Below, one piece after another: positions 45,396-59,601 of a stretch of DNA of 64,000 nt (position 1 is the first letter of the stretch; each line of letters opens with the position of its first letter). A program made the position numbers and the translations under genes. The notes under the pieces were generated by a model. It did not search any database and was not told the origin of the DNA. It worked only from the letters and a program-made list of their open reading frames with translations. Location: contig NZ_CP053832.1 of assembly GCF_013372225.1 (NCBI RefSeq), positions 1,674,001 to 1,738,000 of the forward strand. Direction: 5' to 3'. The stretch is from Campylobacter ureolyticus (lineage in GTDB: Bacteria > Campylobacterota > Campylobacteria > Campylobacterales > Campylobacteraceae).

Positions 45396-46460
45396 CTACC
45401 TTAATTTTATAGAGGCTAGAGCAATAATATTTGCAATTAATGCAATTATCCAAAATCTTATAATTATTTTGTTTTCAACCCAGCCTTTTAACTCAAAATG
45501 ATGGTGTAAAGGAGCCATCAAAAAAACTCTTTTTTTAAAAATTTTAAAACTTCCAACTTGTAAAATTACACTTAATGTCTCAGCAACAAATATAAATCCA
45601 ACCAACATAAGTAAAAATTCATTTTTACTTATAATTGCACTATATCCAATAAAGGCTCCAACGCTTAAACTTCCACTATCTCCCATAAAAATTTCAGCTG
45701 GATGACAATTGTACCACAAAAACCCTAGCATTGAGCCAATTAGCGCAGCACAAACAACCACAACTTCGCCAACTAGACTTACCTTTGGCAAAAACAGATA
45801 TTCGCTAAAAAGTGCATGCCCACTAAGATAGATAAAAACACCCAATGTAAGCACAGCAAAAACTGAGGGAATAGTAGCTAGACCATCAAGTCCATCAGTT
45901 AAATTTACAGAATTTGAGCTAGCCGTAATAACTAAAACCCAAAAAAGTATAACACCATACTTTAAATCAATTATAGAATTTTTATAAAATGGAATAAAAA
46001 TCTCACTAGAAAGCCCTGAAAACATAAATAAAATTAGAGCAATTACCAAAGAAAATAAAATTTGAAGCCTAAATTTTGTTTTAGCCTTTAAACCTGCTTC
46101 GTTTTTTTTACCAGCAATTTTAGAAAAATCATCCTTAAAGCCAATGTATGAAAAAAACACAAGCGTCATAAGAGCTGATAACACATAAATATTTGTAAGT
46201 TTTGCACATAAAAATGAGGCGATAATAGAACTTCCCACAAAAACTATTCCACCCATTGTTGGAGTGTGATTTTTTGACTTGTGAGATTTTGGAGCAAGAT
46301 CGTAAATTGGCTGATTTGCTTTTTTTACTTTTGCCCATTTTATAAATTTTGGCATTAAAAAAATAGTCATAAAAAATGATATAAAAAATGCGAGTCCAGC
46401 TCTTGCAGTAATATAGCTAAATATGTTAATATTAAAAAATTCATATAAAAAATAAAACAT
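45396..46460 (-). CDS. mraY: phospho-N-acetylmuramoyl-pentapeptide transferase
   Basis: Transfers phospho-MurNAc-pentapeptide to undecaprenyl phosphate to form lipid I. ATG 46460 is preferred over a TTG one codon upstream. The 354-residue product has ten membrane segments and the family loops [39 protein letters not shown] and [12 protein letters not shown]. mraY lies upstream of murD, as in other campylobacters. Confidence 0.95.
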   Translation of the reverse strand: MFYFLYEFFNINIFSYITARAGLAFFISFFMTIFLMPKFIKWAKVKKANQPIYDLAPKSHKSKNHTPTMGGIVFVGSSIIASFLCAKLTNIYVLSALMTLVFFSYIGFKDDFSKIAGKKNEAGLKAKTKFRLQILFSLVIALILFMFSGLSSEIFIPFYKNSIIDLKYGVILFWVLVITASSNSVNLTDGLDGLATIPSVFAVLTLGVFIYLSGHALFSEYLFLPKVSLVGEVVVVCAALIGSMLGFLWYNCHPAEIFMGDSGSLSVGAFIGYSAIISKNEFLLMLVGFIFVAETLSVILQVGSFKIFKKRVFLMAPLHHHFELKGWVENKIIIRFWIIALIANIIALASIKLR

Positions 46461-46545
46461 CAAACACCTTTTGACAGCTTTTAAAAATTTAAAAGGGTAA
46501 TTTTACTATAATGTTGCTTAGATAATTATTTTAAAGAAGGTTTTG

Positions 46546-48009
46546 ATGAAACAAAAAGTAGTTTTAGTTATAACTGATGGGATTGGATTTAATAAAAGCA
46601 ATGAATTTAATGCATTCAGCAATGCAAATAAACCAAATTATGAGTGGCTGTTTGAAAACAGTGCAAATTCACTTTTAAAAACTTCTGGCGAGGCTGTAGG
46701 GCTTCCAAAAGGACAAATGGGAAATAGTGAAGTTGGACATATGAGCATTGGAAGTGGGCGAATTTTATACCAAAACCTAGTTAAAATAGACAGAGCAATA
46801 GAAAACGGCTCACTAGAACAAAATAAGACTTTACTAAATTTATTAGAAAAACATAAAAGAATACATATTATTGGGCTTTATAGTGATGGCGGGGTACATT
46901 CTCACCTAAATCATTTTGATTTTATGTGTAAATTTGCAAAAGAAAATGTTTGCGAAGTTTTTGCACACGCAATAACTGATGGACGCGATGTAGCACCAAT
47001 AAGCGGAATAAATTTTATAAAAAAACTTGAAAAAAATGTAAATTTAGTGAGCATTAGTGGTAGATTTTATGCTATGGATAGAGATAATAGATGGGATAGA
47101 ATTAAAGAATTTTATGAAACAGTGGTACAAAACAAAAATAAACTTGATATAAAACCATCTGATTATTTAGAAATTTCTTATGATAAAAAAATCAGCGATG
47201 AGTTTATAAAACCTGCGAGTTTTAAAGATTTTGGCGGTATTAAAGAAAATGATGGTGTGATTATAATAAATTTTAGAAGTGACCGTGCAAGAGAGATGTG
47301 TATGGCATTTGGCGATGAGAGTTTTAATGAATTTAAAAGAGAACATAATATAAAAAATATCATAACCATGACTTCATATGATGATAATTTTAATTTTGAG
47401 ATTCTTTTTAAAAACGAGGAAATTAAAAATACTTTAAGTCAAACTATTGCAGATGCTGGCTTAAGACAACTTCACACTGCTGAAACCGAAAAATATGCAC
47501 ATGTGACGTTTTTCTTTAATGGAGGAACTGAAGAGCCATGCCTAAATGAAACTAGAATTTTAGTACCAAGTCCAAAAGTAAAAACTTATGATGAAAAGCC
47601 GGAAATGAGTGCTTATGATGTTTGCAAAAATGTAATAAATGGAATAAATTATGGGTTTGATTTTATTGTAGTAAATTTTGCAAATGGTGATATGGTCGGA
47701 CATACTGGAAATTATGAGGCATCTATCAAGGCTGTTGAAGCTGTTGATGAATGCATAGGAAAGATACTAAAGGCTGCAAAAAAGCAAAATTATGCTTATA
47801 TTCAAATTTCAGACCATGGAAACTGTGAAGCAATGCGGGATAAAAAAGGCGAAATTTTAACAAATCATACCACTTTTGATGTATTTTGCTTTGTAATGGC
47901 AAATGAAGTTAGTAAAATCAAAAACGGTGGATTAAATAATGTCGCACCGACAATTTTGAAAATAATGGGACTTGATATTCCAAAACAGATGGATGAAGCG
48001 TTATTTTAA
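46546..48009 (+). CDS. gpmI: 2,3-bisphosphoglycerate-independent phosphoglycerate mutase
   Basis: Interconverts 3- and 2-phosphoglycerate using Mn2+. The 487-residue product contains ITDGIGFNK at the start, catalytic Ser61 in MGNSEVGHM, DGRDVAP, NFRSDRARE and the metal sites FANGDMVGHTG and ISDHGNCE. ATG 46546 has AAGAAGG upstream; the TTG one codon earlier is less likely. Divergent from mraY-murD. Confidence 0.95.
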   Translation: MKQKVVLVITDGIGFNKSNEFNAFSNANKPNYEWLFENSANSLLKTSGEAVGLPKGQMGNSEVGHMSIGSGRILYQNLVKIDRAIENGSLEQNKTLLNLLEKHKRIHIIGLYSDGGVHSHLNHFDFMCKFAKENVCEVFAHAITDGRDVAPISGINFIKKLEKNVNLVSISGRFYAMDRDNRWDRIKEFYETVVQNKNKLDIKPSDYLEISYDKKISDEFIKPASFKDFGGIKENDGVIIINFRSDRAREMCMAFGDESFNEFKREHNIKNIITMTSYDDNFNFEILFKNEEIKNTLSQTIADAGLRQLHTAETEKYAHVTFFFNGGTEEPCLNETRILVPSPKVKTYDEKPEMSAYDVCKNVINGINYGFDFIVVNFANGDMVGHTGNYEASIKAVEAVDECIGKILKAAKKQNYAYIQISDHGNCEAMRDKKGEILTNHTTFDVFCFVMANEVSKIKNGGLNNVAPTILKIMGLDIPKQMDEALF

Positions 48010-48027
48010 CAACCTTAAGGAAAATAT

Positions 48028-48351
48028 TTGAAAATAAATGAAAAAAATAAAAGAGTAAAATACTTAAGAGCTCTTGATAGATTTGTAAAATCAGCCATTA
48101 ATATTTTAAAAAGAGAAGATTTTGATGATGAAATTTTTAGAAAAAGAGTTGAAAAAAATACACAAACATTAGAAAAAGTAGAGCCCGTTTTATTAAATGA
48201 TCCATACACAAAAGCTTTAGAAAATTTCGCTAATTCAGTAATACAAAATAAAAATAAAGATGAACTTTTAAGGGAAGCAAATTTGCTAGATAAGCTTAAA
48301 AATTCAAAAAACTATAAAAAAGAAAAGCATAAAAAATTTGATGAATGTTAA
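48028..48351 (+). CDS. small hypothetical protein downstream of gpmI
   Basis: TTG start with TTAAGGAA just upstream, 18 bases after gpmI, so it is co-transcribed. The 107-residue product is soluble, highly charged and helical (VKYLRALDRFVKSAINILKR, then FRKRVEKNTQTLEKVEPVLL) and Lys-rich at the end. No domain recognised. The good ribosome-binding site and spacing support a real gene. Confidence 0.7.
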   Translation: MKINEKNKRVKYLRALDRFVKSAINILKREDFDDEIFRKRVEKNTQTLEKVEPVLLNDPYTKALENFANSVIQNKNKDELLREANLLDKLKNSKNYKKEKHKKFDEC

Positions 48352-48566
48352 GAAATAATCACCTAAACGGCACTGCGTATCAAACCATGTAAATCAACTC
48401 TAGACAATATAGTCCTATTCGTTAATTTTATATATTTTAAATTCAAACTATATCATAAATACAATTTATAAAAACTATAGACACCTTAAGAGTACAAATT
48501 TAAAGTGTCTATGTGTAAGCCCATAGAAGTGATATTATCTAATAAAATAAAGCAATATTCCTAAAA

Positions 48567-48818
48567 TTACTTCTTATTATCCTTAACTTCAATATCTTCT
48601 TTTATTGATTCAAACTTCTTATCACCTATGCCTTTTACATTTTTAATATCTTCTATTTTTGTAAATTTATTCTCTTTTCTATATTCTATTATAGCTTCTG
48701 CTGTAGCCTCTCCAATACCCTTAAGAGTCATAAGTTCTTCCTTGGAAGCAGTGTTTATATTTACAGCACCAAACAACAAACTAAAACTAAAAACAAATAA
48801 TAACAATAGTCTTTTCAT
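48567..48818 (-). CDS. ComEA-like helix-hairpin-helix protein
   Basis: The 83-residue product has a signal peptide or membrane anchor (MKRLLLLFVFSFSLLFGAVN) and a double helix-hairpin-helix: INTASKEELMTLKGIGEATA, then IKNVKGIGDKKFESI. This is the ComEA type that binds DNA non-specifically in the periplasm during transformation. DNA uptake is the likely role. It is near decayed mobile DNA but itself looks intact. ATG with AAGGATAT upstream. Confidence 0.85.
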   Translation of the reverse strand: MKRLLLLFVFSFSLLFGAVNINTASKEELMTLKGIGEATAEAIIEYRKENKFTKIEDIKNVKGIGDKKFESIKEDIEVKDNKK

Positions 48819-48839
48819 AAATATATCCTTTAAATAATA

Positions 48840-49479
48840 ATATTTATTCAGTATATAAAATATATATTAATATATTCTAAACTAGCATATATTATTTAAC
48901 ATATTCATTAATATTACAAAGCGAAAAAATTTAATTAATTCATATTAAATTCATATTTAACTAAATTTACTTTTATAAATTTGATTAATTTAAGACATAA
49001 AAAGAGCTATTATGATAAATATTTGTTTTTACATCTTTATTTGTTAAAAAAATTATTTCTATGATAGTTGTCGCCAAACTGATTATTATTAGTTTTATTA
49101 ACACCTAGTTTTTAGTTGTCTTGCTTAGTATTTTGTTTATTCTAACATTAACTTTCATGTATTTACTCCTTTTTCAATGGTTTTATCTATTACTTTTGAA
49201 GTTTTTATCATATTTTTTACTAAATAGTTGAGCCAGAAATATCACCAAAATTTGATGTACCCATACCATCCGAGGCTCCTATAAAAAAGCCCTCTAATTT
49301 TCTATCTTCATTATGCCAAATACCCTCTAATTTCACCGCCTATATAGCTAACTATTATGTTTTAGCCATGCTTTAAGTAGTAAAACCATCTTTTATTTTA
49401 TTATTTAAGTTTTGCTTTGGCATACTACCACCAAAAGATACTGTTTGAAACGGATGTGCTTGAAGTCTTAGCCGTAAAT
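48840..49479. other. decayed mobile DNA, no intact gene
   Basis: No complete ORF. The part 48840-49000 is low-complexity A+T. On the - strand, pieces such as LEGIWHNEDRKLEGFFIGAS and DGMGTSNFGDISGS (about 49225-49330) and SFGGSMPKQNLNN (about 49410-49450) can be read with several stops. They look like remnants of a phage or conjugative-element protein that continues into the next entry. Confidence 0.45.
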
Positions 49480-49704
49480 CTATTTTAGTGAGGATATGCT
49501 GAAGTAGTGGCTTCTTTTCATATTTAGATTATCTGTATTTTTAGCATAATATCTTTCACTGGAGTTGGTTAAGGGCAGCTTATCCGTAAAAAAAGCATCG
49601 CTGAAAGTCTTGTCTTTTTCTCTAGTTATTTCATAAGATGTTATTATCCATTTATTTTCACCACCATTATTAAACCCTTGATAATCATAATCTATAATAT
49701 TCAT
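49480..49704 (-). pseudogene. remnant of a phage/mobile-element protein
   Basis: A 74-codon piece: YDYQGFNNGGENKWIITSYE, then ITREKDKTFSDAFFTDKLPL and SSERYYAKNTDNLNMKRSHY. The KWIITSYE segment resembles endings of large phage polyvalent proteins that carry nuclease-toxin-like domains; this is a weak match from memory. Stops on both sides and further readable pieces in other frames show a decayed gene. Confidence 0.4.
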
Positions 49705-49818
49705 CCCATTTTATGACATACAGTAATTGAACATTGCTTTAAATCCTAAACATTGCAATCTACAAACTCATTAGAAGTAAAGTTCATAATATCACCATGA
49801 GTAATATGTAAGGCGTAG

Positions 49819-49998
49819 ACTATTAAACATGAAAAACGGCTCATTATAAATCAAACTGTAAAAAAGATAAAAGGCAATGAATATAAAGATGTCTTTCGCC
49901 TAAAACTTAGAAGCTATAAAGTTTTTTATAAAAAGATATATAATGAACTTATTATTTTAGTTTTAAGAGTTAGAGATAGAAAAGATATCTATAAGTGA
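49819..49998 (+). pseudogene. RelE/ParE toxin remnant
   Basis: The frame is open from 49819 to TGA at 49998 without a start. It reads INQTVKKIKGNEYKDVFRLK, then LRSYKVFYKKIYNELIILVL and RVRDRKDIYK, the C-terminal two thirds of a RelE-family mRNase toxin (KIKG, FRLKL, YKVFYK, ELIILVLRVRDRKDIY). The N-terminal part and an antitoxin gene are missing. Located 84 bases before the transposon. Confidence 0.75.
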
Positions 49999-50124
49999 TC
50001 TAACGCTCAAACAGATAAAGCTCCAAAAAATTATTACTAAAATCAGTTGGCTAAAAACAAACTTCTTTTTTATTATCTTTTGGCTCTGTTAAAATATTTT
50101 ATTGATTTTTAAGCTAATTTATAT

Positions 50125-50160
50125 TATAATTTCCTATATAAAATAACGATAGTAAGGAGG
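50125..50160 (+). promoter_or_regulatory. transposase promoter -10 and ribosome-binding site
   Basis: TATAAT at 50125-50130, 15 bases beyond the left inverted repeat, and a strong AAGGAGG at 50154-50160, six bases before the transposase ATG. No further promoter is seen before the cargo genes, which probably depend on this one. Confidence 0.6.
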
Positions 50161-50166
50161 TTTGCG

Positions 50167-51189
50167 ATGAAAAATAAGACAACAGAGTTAGATATAATTT
50201 TACAGCTTTTTAACTCTCTTTCAAATGATGATAAAAAATCATTCATAAAAGAGATAAAAAATAAAGAAACTTCTAACAAAGTATCTATCAAAAAAGAGAT
50301 TAAATATTGTCCTCATTGTAAATCTACTAAATTTGTTAAAAATGGAAAAAGTAGCAATACTCAAAGATTTTTATGTAGAGATTGTAATAAAACATTTACT
50401 ACTACAAATAATACGATATTTTTTAGTGTTAAAAAAGATATAAAAACCTGGAAATTATATATTCATTGTATGATAGAAAAATATTCACTTAGAAAAACAG
50501 CTAAGATTTGTAATATTTCACTACCTACTGCATTTGCTTGGAGACATAAAATTTTAGATGCTTTGCAAATTATGATGAGTGAAGTTGAATTAAATGGAAT
50601 AGTTGAAGCTGATGAAACTTTTATACCGCTATCTTTTAAAGGTAATCATAAAAATTTTAAATTGCCACGCTTAGCAAAGAAAAGAGGAACACCTGCTACT
50701 AAGCGTGGATTAAGTAGAGAGCAGGTCTGTGTAAGTTGTGGAATAAATTTAAATTGTTTATCTATTGCAAAAGTATCAAATCTTGGCAAACCTAAATTAA
50801 AAGATTTAGAAAAGGTTTTAAATGGTAAAATTATAAAAGATAGTATGTTTGTAACTGATAGTTTTAGAGCTTATTTAAAACTTGCAAAAGATATGGAGTT
50901 AAGTCATATTAGAATACCAAGAAACAAATATAAAGCTGGAACATTTAATATTCAAACTATAAATAGTTATCATAGTAGATTGAAAGCAATGATAACTTAT
51001 AATTTTAAAGGTGTTTCAACTAAATATCTTAATAACTATCTTGTTTATCATAATTTTGTAAATTTTGCAAAAGACAATAAAAATGACAAAGAGATAATTC
51101 TATTTGATTTTATACAAGAGAATGATTGTATAAGTAAATCTATTAACATCGCTAATAGACCAAATATACCATTGCCAGATGTGGCTTAG
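50167..51189 (+). CDS. IS1595 family transposase (ISXO2-like DDE domain)
   Basis: The 340-residue product has an N-terminal zinc ribbon (KYCPHCKSTKFVKNGK, then FLCRDCNKTFTT), a helix-turn-helix (SLRKTAKICNISLPTAFAWR) and an ISXO2-type catalytic domain. The acidic residues lie in GIVEADETFIP and MFVTDSFRAYLK, and the third position is Asn in TINSYHSRLKAM, with the following Lys: the DDN-K form of some IS1595 groups. It moves the element by cutting at the 28-bp ends. The restriction gene starts 11 bases later. Confidence 0.92.
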   Translation: MKNKTTELDIILQLFNSLSNDDKKSFIKEIKNKETSNKVSIKKEIKYCPHCKSTKFVKNGKSSNTQRFLCRDCNKTFTTTNNTIFFSVKKDIKTWKLYIHCMIEKYSLRKTAKICNISLPTAFAWRHKILDALQIMMSEVELNGIVEADETFIPLSFKGNHKNFKLPRLAKKRGTPATKRGLSREQVCVSCGINLNCLSIAKVSNLGKPKLKDLEKVLNGKIIKDSMFVTDSFRAYLKLAKDMELSHIRIPRNKYKAGTFNIQTINSYHSRLKAMITYNFKGVSTKYLNNYLVYHNFVNFAKDNKNDKEIILFDFIQENDCISKSINIANRPNIPLPDVA

Positions 51190-51200
51190 AAAGGGAAACA

Positions 51201-52025
51201 ATGACACTATGGACACAAAACAGCTTAGAGCTTGCAAATAATTATGATTATTTAGACAGATTATATTCTGTTTATCCTGTAATATCTAATATAAGAAGAA
51301 ATTTAGATCAAGAAACTATTAATGAATTATCATCCATGCTTACAAGTCCGCCAAATTTTGAACGAGGTAATTTATTAAGATTATTATTAAATTTAGATAT
51401 TTTTCCTATTAAAGATTCTTATGTTGCATATCTTAGACGAGATAGAAGTGCAATTGATCGCAATCCAAATACTGTATGTAGAATTGAAAATATAATTGTA
51501 AATATGGGGCTTACAAATGTTTTGAATGAGATTACTAGACCTATTGAAGCAAATAGACAAATGGGTCAACATTTTAAAAATTGGGTAAATTCTACTAATT
51601 TTAATTTTGATAAAACAGATAATATAGATGTCTTTTTAAATACAGATACGCTAATGGTTTTTATTGGCAATGATAATATTATGTTAAATTTAGCAAAAGA
51701 TATTTTTGGATACACAGGGAATAAAGGAATTGATTTTATTGCAAAAAGAGGTGAAAATGTAGCAATAGGAGAAGCTAAATTTCTTACAGATTTTGGTGGT
51801 CATCAAAATGCACAACTAAACGATGCTAAAAATATTTTACTAGATGGTTCTTTTACGCCTTGCGATTATCAAATTTTTCCTATTGCAATATTAGATGGTG
51901 TATTATATATTCAAAATACAGCCACTAGAATGACTAAAAATCATATGTCTGAGTTTGTTAATAATTCAACTAATGAACTTATAATGTCTGCATTATTGCT
52001 AAGTAGTTTTGTGGTTACGTTATAA
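51201..52025 (+). CDS. type II restriction endonuclease-like protein (transposon cargo)
   Basis: The 274-residue product has a PD-(D/E)xK-type site late in the chain: GNKGIDFIAKRGENVAIGEA, then KFLTDFGGHQNAQLNDAKN, giving D...EAK. The N-terminal part (LANNYDYLDRLYSVYPVISN, with SPPNFERGNLLRLLLNLDIF) resembles small type II enzymes, possibly of the Tsp45I kind, but I cannot fix the specificity. AAGGGAA is the ribosome-binding site. Its stop shares one base with the methyltransferase start (TAATG), typical of a restriction-modification pair. Confidence 0.8.
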   Translation: MTLWTQNSLELANNYDYLDRLYSVYPVISNIRRNLDQETINELSSMLTSPPNFERGNLLRLLLNLDIFPIKDSYVAYLRRDRSAIDRNPNTVCRIENIIVNMGLTNVLNEITRPIEANRQMGQHFKNWVNSTNFNFDKTDNIDVFLNTDTLMVFIGNDNIMLNLAKDIFGYTGNKGIDFIAKRGENVAIGEAKFLTDFGGHQNAQLNDAKNILLDGSFTPCDYQIFPIAILDGVLYIQNTATRMTKNHMSEFVNNSTNELIMSALLLSSFVVTL

Positions 52026-53107
52026 TGTCTATATCTTTAAATTATGATATAAAAAAGACTGAAATTGAAATTTTAGAAAAAATAAATAGATGTTCATCAG
52101 ATAAATTAAATGTTATATATTCAGATCAAAAAACTAAACTTATATATCAAGATAATTTTCAAGCAATGTCTATTTTATTAAAAACATATAATAATAAAAT
52201 AGATTTAGTTTATATAGATCCCCCTTTTAATACAGGTCAGGATTTTTTTTATTCAAATTCTAGAACATCTTCAATATCTAATTCAGAAACAGATAAATTA
52301 GCATATAGTGATATTTTTGAATTAGATGATTATCTAGAATTTATTAGAGAAAGACTTTTTTTGATTCATAAATTATTAAGCGATAAAGGAACTTTATATT
52401 TACATATTGATATAAAAATGGGACATTATATTAAAATTATATTAGATGAAATATTTGGAAAAGATAATTTTTTGAATGAAATTACTCGTATAAAATCAAA
52501 TCCTAAAAACTTTAAAAGAAAAGCATATGGAAATATAAAAGATACAATTTATGTCTATGCTAAAAAAAAATGTATGCAAATTTTTAATGACATATCTATA
52601 AAACTTAGCGATGAAGAGCTTTTAAAAAAATTTCCTAAAATAGACAAAAATGGCGAAAGATATACTACTGTTCCTTGCCATGCACCAGGTGAAACACTAA
52701 ATGGAAACACTGGAAAAAAATGGCGTGGCTTATTACCGCCAAAAGGAAGACACTGGAGAAGCTCTCCTGATGAATTAGAAATGTTAGATAAAACAGGTTT
52801 AATAGAATGGTCAAAAACAAACAACCCTCGCATTAAAAAATATGCAAAAGATCACAAAGGAAAAAAAATACAAGATATTTGGGGTAATTTTAAAGATCCA
52901 CAATATCCAAAATACCCAACTGAAAAAAATTTAGAAATGTTAGAGCTTATTGTAAAGCAATCGTCTAATGAGAATTCTATTATAATGGATTGTTTTTGTG
53001 GTAGTGGCTCCTTTTTAATTGCAGGTTTAAAAAATAATCGTAATGTTATCGGAATAGATATAAGTGAGCAAAGTATGAAAATTTCAAAGCAAAATATTAT
53101 AAAATAA
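52025..53107 (+). CDS. DNA methyltransferase, beta class N6-adenine/N4-cytosine (transposon cargo)
   Basis: The 360-residue product has catalytic motif IV LVYIDPPFNTGQDFF near residue 63 and the AdoMet-binding motif I IIMDCFCGSGSFLIAG near residue 320. Motif IV before motif I is the beta arrangement. It would protect the host from the adjacent nuclease. Translation is coupled to the restriction gene by a one-base overlap. It ends 17 bases before the right inverted repeat, so cargo fills the element tightly. Confidence 0.9.
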   Translation: MSISLNYDIKKTEIEILEKINRCSSDKLNVIYSDQKTKLIYQDNFQAMSILLKTYNNKIDLVYIDPPFNTGQDFFYSNSRTSSISNSETDKLAYSDIFELDDYLEFIRERLFLIHKLLSDKGTLYLHIDIKMGHYIKIILDEIFGKDNFLNEITRIKSNPKNFKRKAYGNIKDTIYVYAKKKCMQIFNDISIKLSDEELLKKFPKIDKNGERYTTVPCHAPGETLNGNTGKKWRGLLPPKGRHWRSSPDELEMLDKTGLIEWSKTNNPRIKKYAKDHKGKKIQDIWGNFKDPQYPKYPTEKNLEMLELIVKQSSNENSIIMDCFCGSGSFLIAGLKNNRNVIGIDISEQSMKISKQNIIK

Positions 53108-53160
53108 AAATTTAATTTTTTAATAAAATCAATAAAATATTTTAACAGAGCCTATCTTTT

Positions 53161-53667
53161 ATAAAAACACTACATAACTAATAAAAACTAATCTACATAA
53201 TAAATCTTTTTTAAAATAAAATATAGCTAGCACTATAAAAATATAAAAATGAAGCTTTTTTGAATTTCGACAGTGTTCCAGCTCAAATATTACAAAATAT
53301 AGCAATATCATATTTCATACTCCATATTTCATATACTTCATATATATGATTTCTACTAAATTTTAGTAAAATTTGACTATTTTAAAAATACTAAATTTAG
53401 GCAAATCTTTACACTATATAGAATAATTATTCAAGACCAGATATCAATGAAAAAGTCCTGTTTTATTTTGACAAAAATTGATTTTATTTAAAATTTAATT
53501 AAGACTATAGTTTTAAAAAAACAGCTTAGATTTGTTACATTTAAAAAACTAAAATATCATTACACAAATAAGATAAATAAAAGAAAAAAATATTTAAAAA
53601 TTCAATTTTACTAGATAGGTTGTTTAAAAATAAATATTGTAGTAAGTAATAGTTAGTATAAAAACAA
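53161..53667. other. gene-free stretch between transposon and 5S rRNA
   Basis: No ORF or RNA recognised. There are short runs of near-repeats (ATATTTCATACTCCATATTTCA at about 53308-53340) and A+T-rich sequence. The rRNA operon terminator should be here, since transcription comes from the right, but no strong hairpin with a T run is evident. Confidence 0.4.
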
Positions 53668-53668
53668 A

Positions 53669-53786
53669 GTCCGCAGTGACCTACTTTCCCAGCATCCCAG
53701 TAAGGGAGAGTATCATCAGCCACGATGTGCTTAGCTTCTTGGTTCGGGATGGAGCAAGGCGTTTCCACATCTGTATAACCACGGAC
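53669..53786 (-). rRNA. rrf: 5S ribosomal RNA
   Basis: About 118 nt on the - strand. The terminal stem GTCCG/CGGAC, the conserved CCGAACC-type loop (GGTTCGGGAT read on +) and GTAGGTCACTGCGG end are recognisable. It is the last gene of the rRNA operon. Ends are approximate. Confidence 0.9.
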
Positions 53787-54012
53787 AGTGTTAAATAAAA
53801 ATATTTAAATAAATACTCTTATTAAACACTGTTAGTTAAATTGTTAAAAGTCTAAGTTTTAATATTTAAAACTGTAAAACTTGTTTAAAGAATAGTATTT
53901 ATCCTTAACAAGGAAGTGATGCTTAACTCTACTTCTTGCATTTGTGCAACAAATCTTTAGTATTTGCTACTTTAAGTCGGACTTTGTTCGACTGCTAAAA
54001 GTAGATAAAAAT

Positions 54013-57011
<2,999 letters not shown>

Positions 57012-57786
57012 TTTTTGACTTCGCAGACTAGCAAAGCTAGTCTTTACGAGCAAGGGCTACACCCTTTGCAAACCTCTAAAGCTATTAAGATTTACCCAAA
57101 ACTTCGTTTGTCGTAAATCAATATTAAGGTTTTACTCGTAAAAACAAAAATTAAATTTGATTAAAATTATTTAATACTTAAACTTAATAAAGTTGCTTGT
57201 CTTTGAAGTTATTAGAATTATTTATTATGTTGATATTCTAATTCGCATCACTTCCTTGTTAAAGATAAAATAATGATTTATTTTATAATGTTTATATTAT
57301 ATAAATTAAGACGGAAAGAGATTATAAACTATAAAGTAAGTTTTAAAAACTTTATTGTTTCGTGTATAATCTTTAAACTTTTAAATTTGATAACAGTTAA
57401 ATTTAAAAGATTTGCTTTTATGTTTATATAGATATAAAGCTTTAACAAGTCCTGTAAAATTGTTTTATTTTATTAAAACTTTTTGTGACTTTTAACAATG
57501 ATAATTTAAATAACATTTAGATTATAAAACCTAATTAGAAAATTAACATATAAGAGATAATTGATTTTTATCAACTTTATTGTTTAACTCTCTAATTAAA
57601 CTTTATAATAAAAAAATAAAGTTTGGTATTTTATCTAATAATACTTATATTTTTATAAAATTAAAAATAGTTTATTTTAATAAAAAACTATCATCTAAAA
57701 TATAGTTATTTTTATTATAAAATACTTCTTTGTTAAACTATGTATTATATAAGCTTTATATAAAAATAATTTTTATATTTTTTTAA
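57012..57786 (-). other. 23S-tRNA spacer of the rRNA operon
   Basis: About 775 bases between tRNA-Ile and 23S. Near 57020-57140 the leader shows complementary words (AGACTAGC AAA GCTAGTCT hairpin at 57026-57043) suitable for processing. The rest is over 80 percent A+T without genes. Confidence 0.6.
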
Positions 57787-57863
57787 TGGTGGGCCTGATA
57801 AGACTTGAACTTATGACCTCACCCTTATCAGGGGTGCACTCTAACCAGCTGAGCTACAGGCCC
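57787..57863 (-). tRNA. tRNA-Ile (GAT)
   Basis: On the - strand: acceptor GGGCCTG, D arm TAGCTCAGCTGGTTAGAG, anticodon GAT in CCCTGATAAGGG, T arm AAGTTCAAGTC, encoded CCA. Usual rRNA spacer tRNA. Confidence 0.95.
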
Positions 57864-57866
57864 TTA

Positions 57867-57942
57867 TGGTGGAGAATAGCGGGATCGAACCGCTGACCTC
57901 CTGCGTGCAAAGCAGGCGCTCTCCCAGCTGAGCTAATTCCCC
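57867..57942 (-). tRNA. tRNA-Ala (TGC)
   Basis: On the - strand: acceptor GGGGAAT/ATTCTCC, D arm TAGCTCAGCTGGGAGAGC, anticodon TGC in CTGCTTTGCACGCAG, T arm GCGGTTCGATCCCGC, encoded CCA. Four bases from tRNA-Ile; second spacer tRNA. Confidence 0.95.
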
Positions 57943-58088
57943 TTTAGCTCTATTACTAATTTTAAAACAATCTCTGAAAACTAAACAAGGATGATTGAGT
58001 TAGTTGTCTATTACACTATAAGTATAAATATTAACACTTATATCTTTCTTATAGATATCTTGTGAGAGAATATCTATTTGTACTCTAG

Positions 58089-59601
<1,513 letters not shown>

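Larger units (their letters stand above)
50082..53152 (+). mobile_element. IS1595-type transposon carrying restriction and methyltransferase genes (3071 bp)
   Basis: Perfect 28-bp terminal inverted repeats (50082-50109 and 53125-53152, outer ends GGCTCTGTTAAAATATTTTA...). They are flanked by identical 8-bp target duplications TATCTTTT at 50074-50081 and 53153-53160. Eight bases is the duplication length known for IS1595. Inside are a transposase and two cargo genes in the same direction. All parts look intact, so insertion is recent and the element may be active. Confidence 0.95.

Noticed and set aside
48477..48512. Hairpin ATAGACACCTT / AAAGTGTCTAT
   Set aside because: One mismatch and no T run on either strand; not counted as a terminator.
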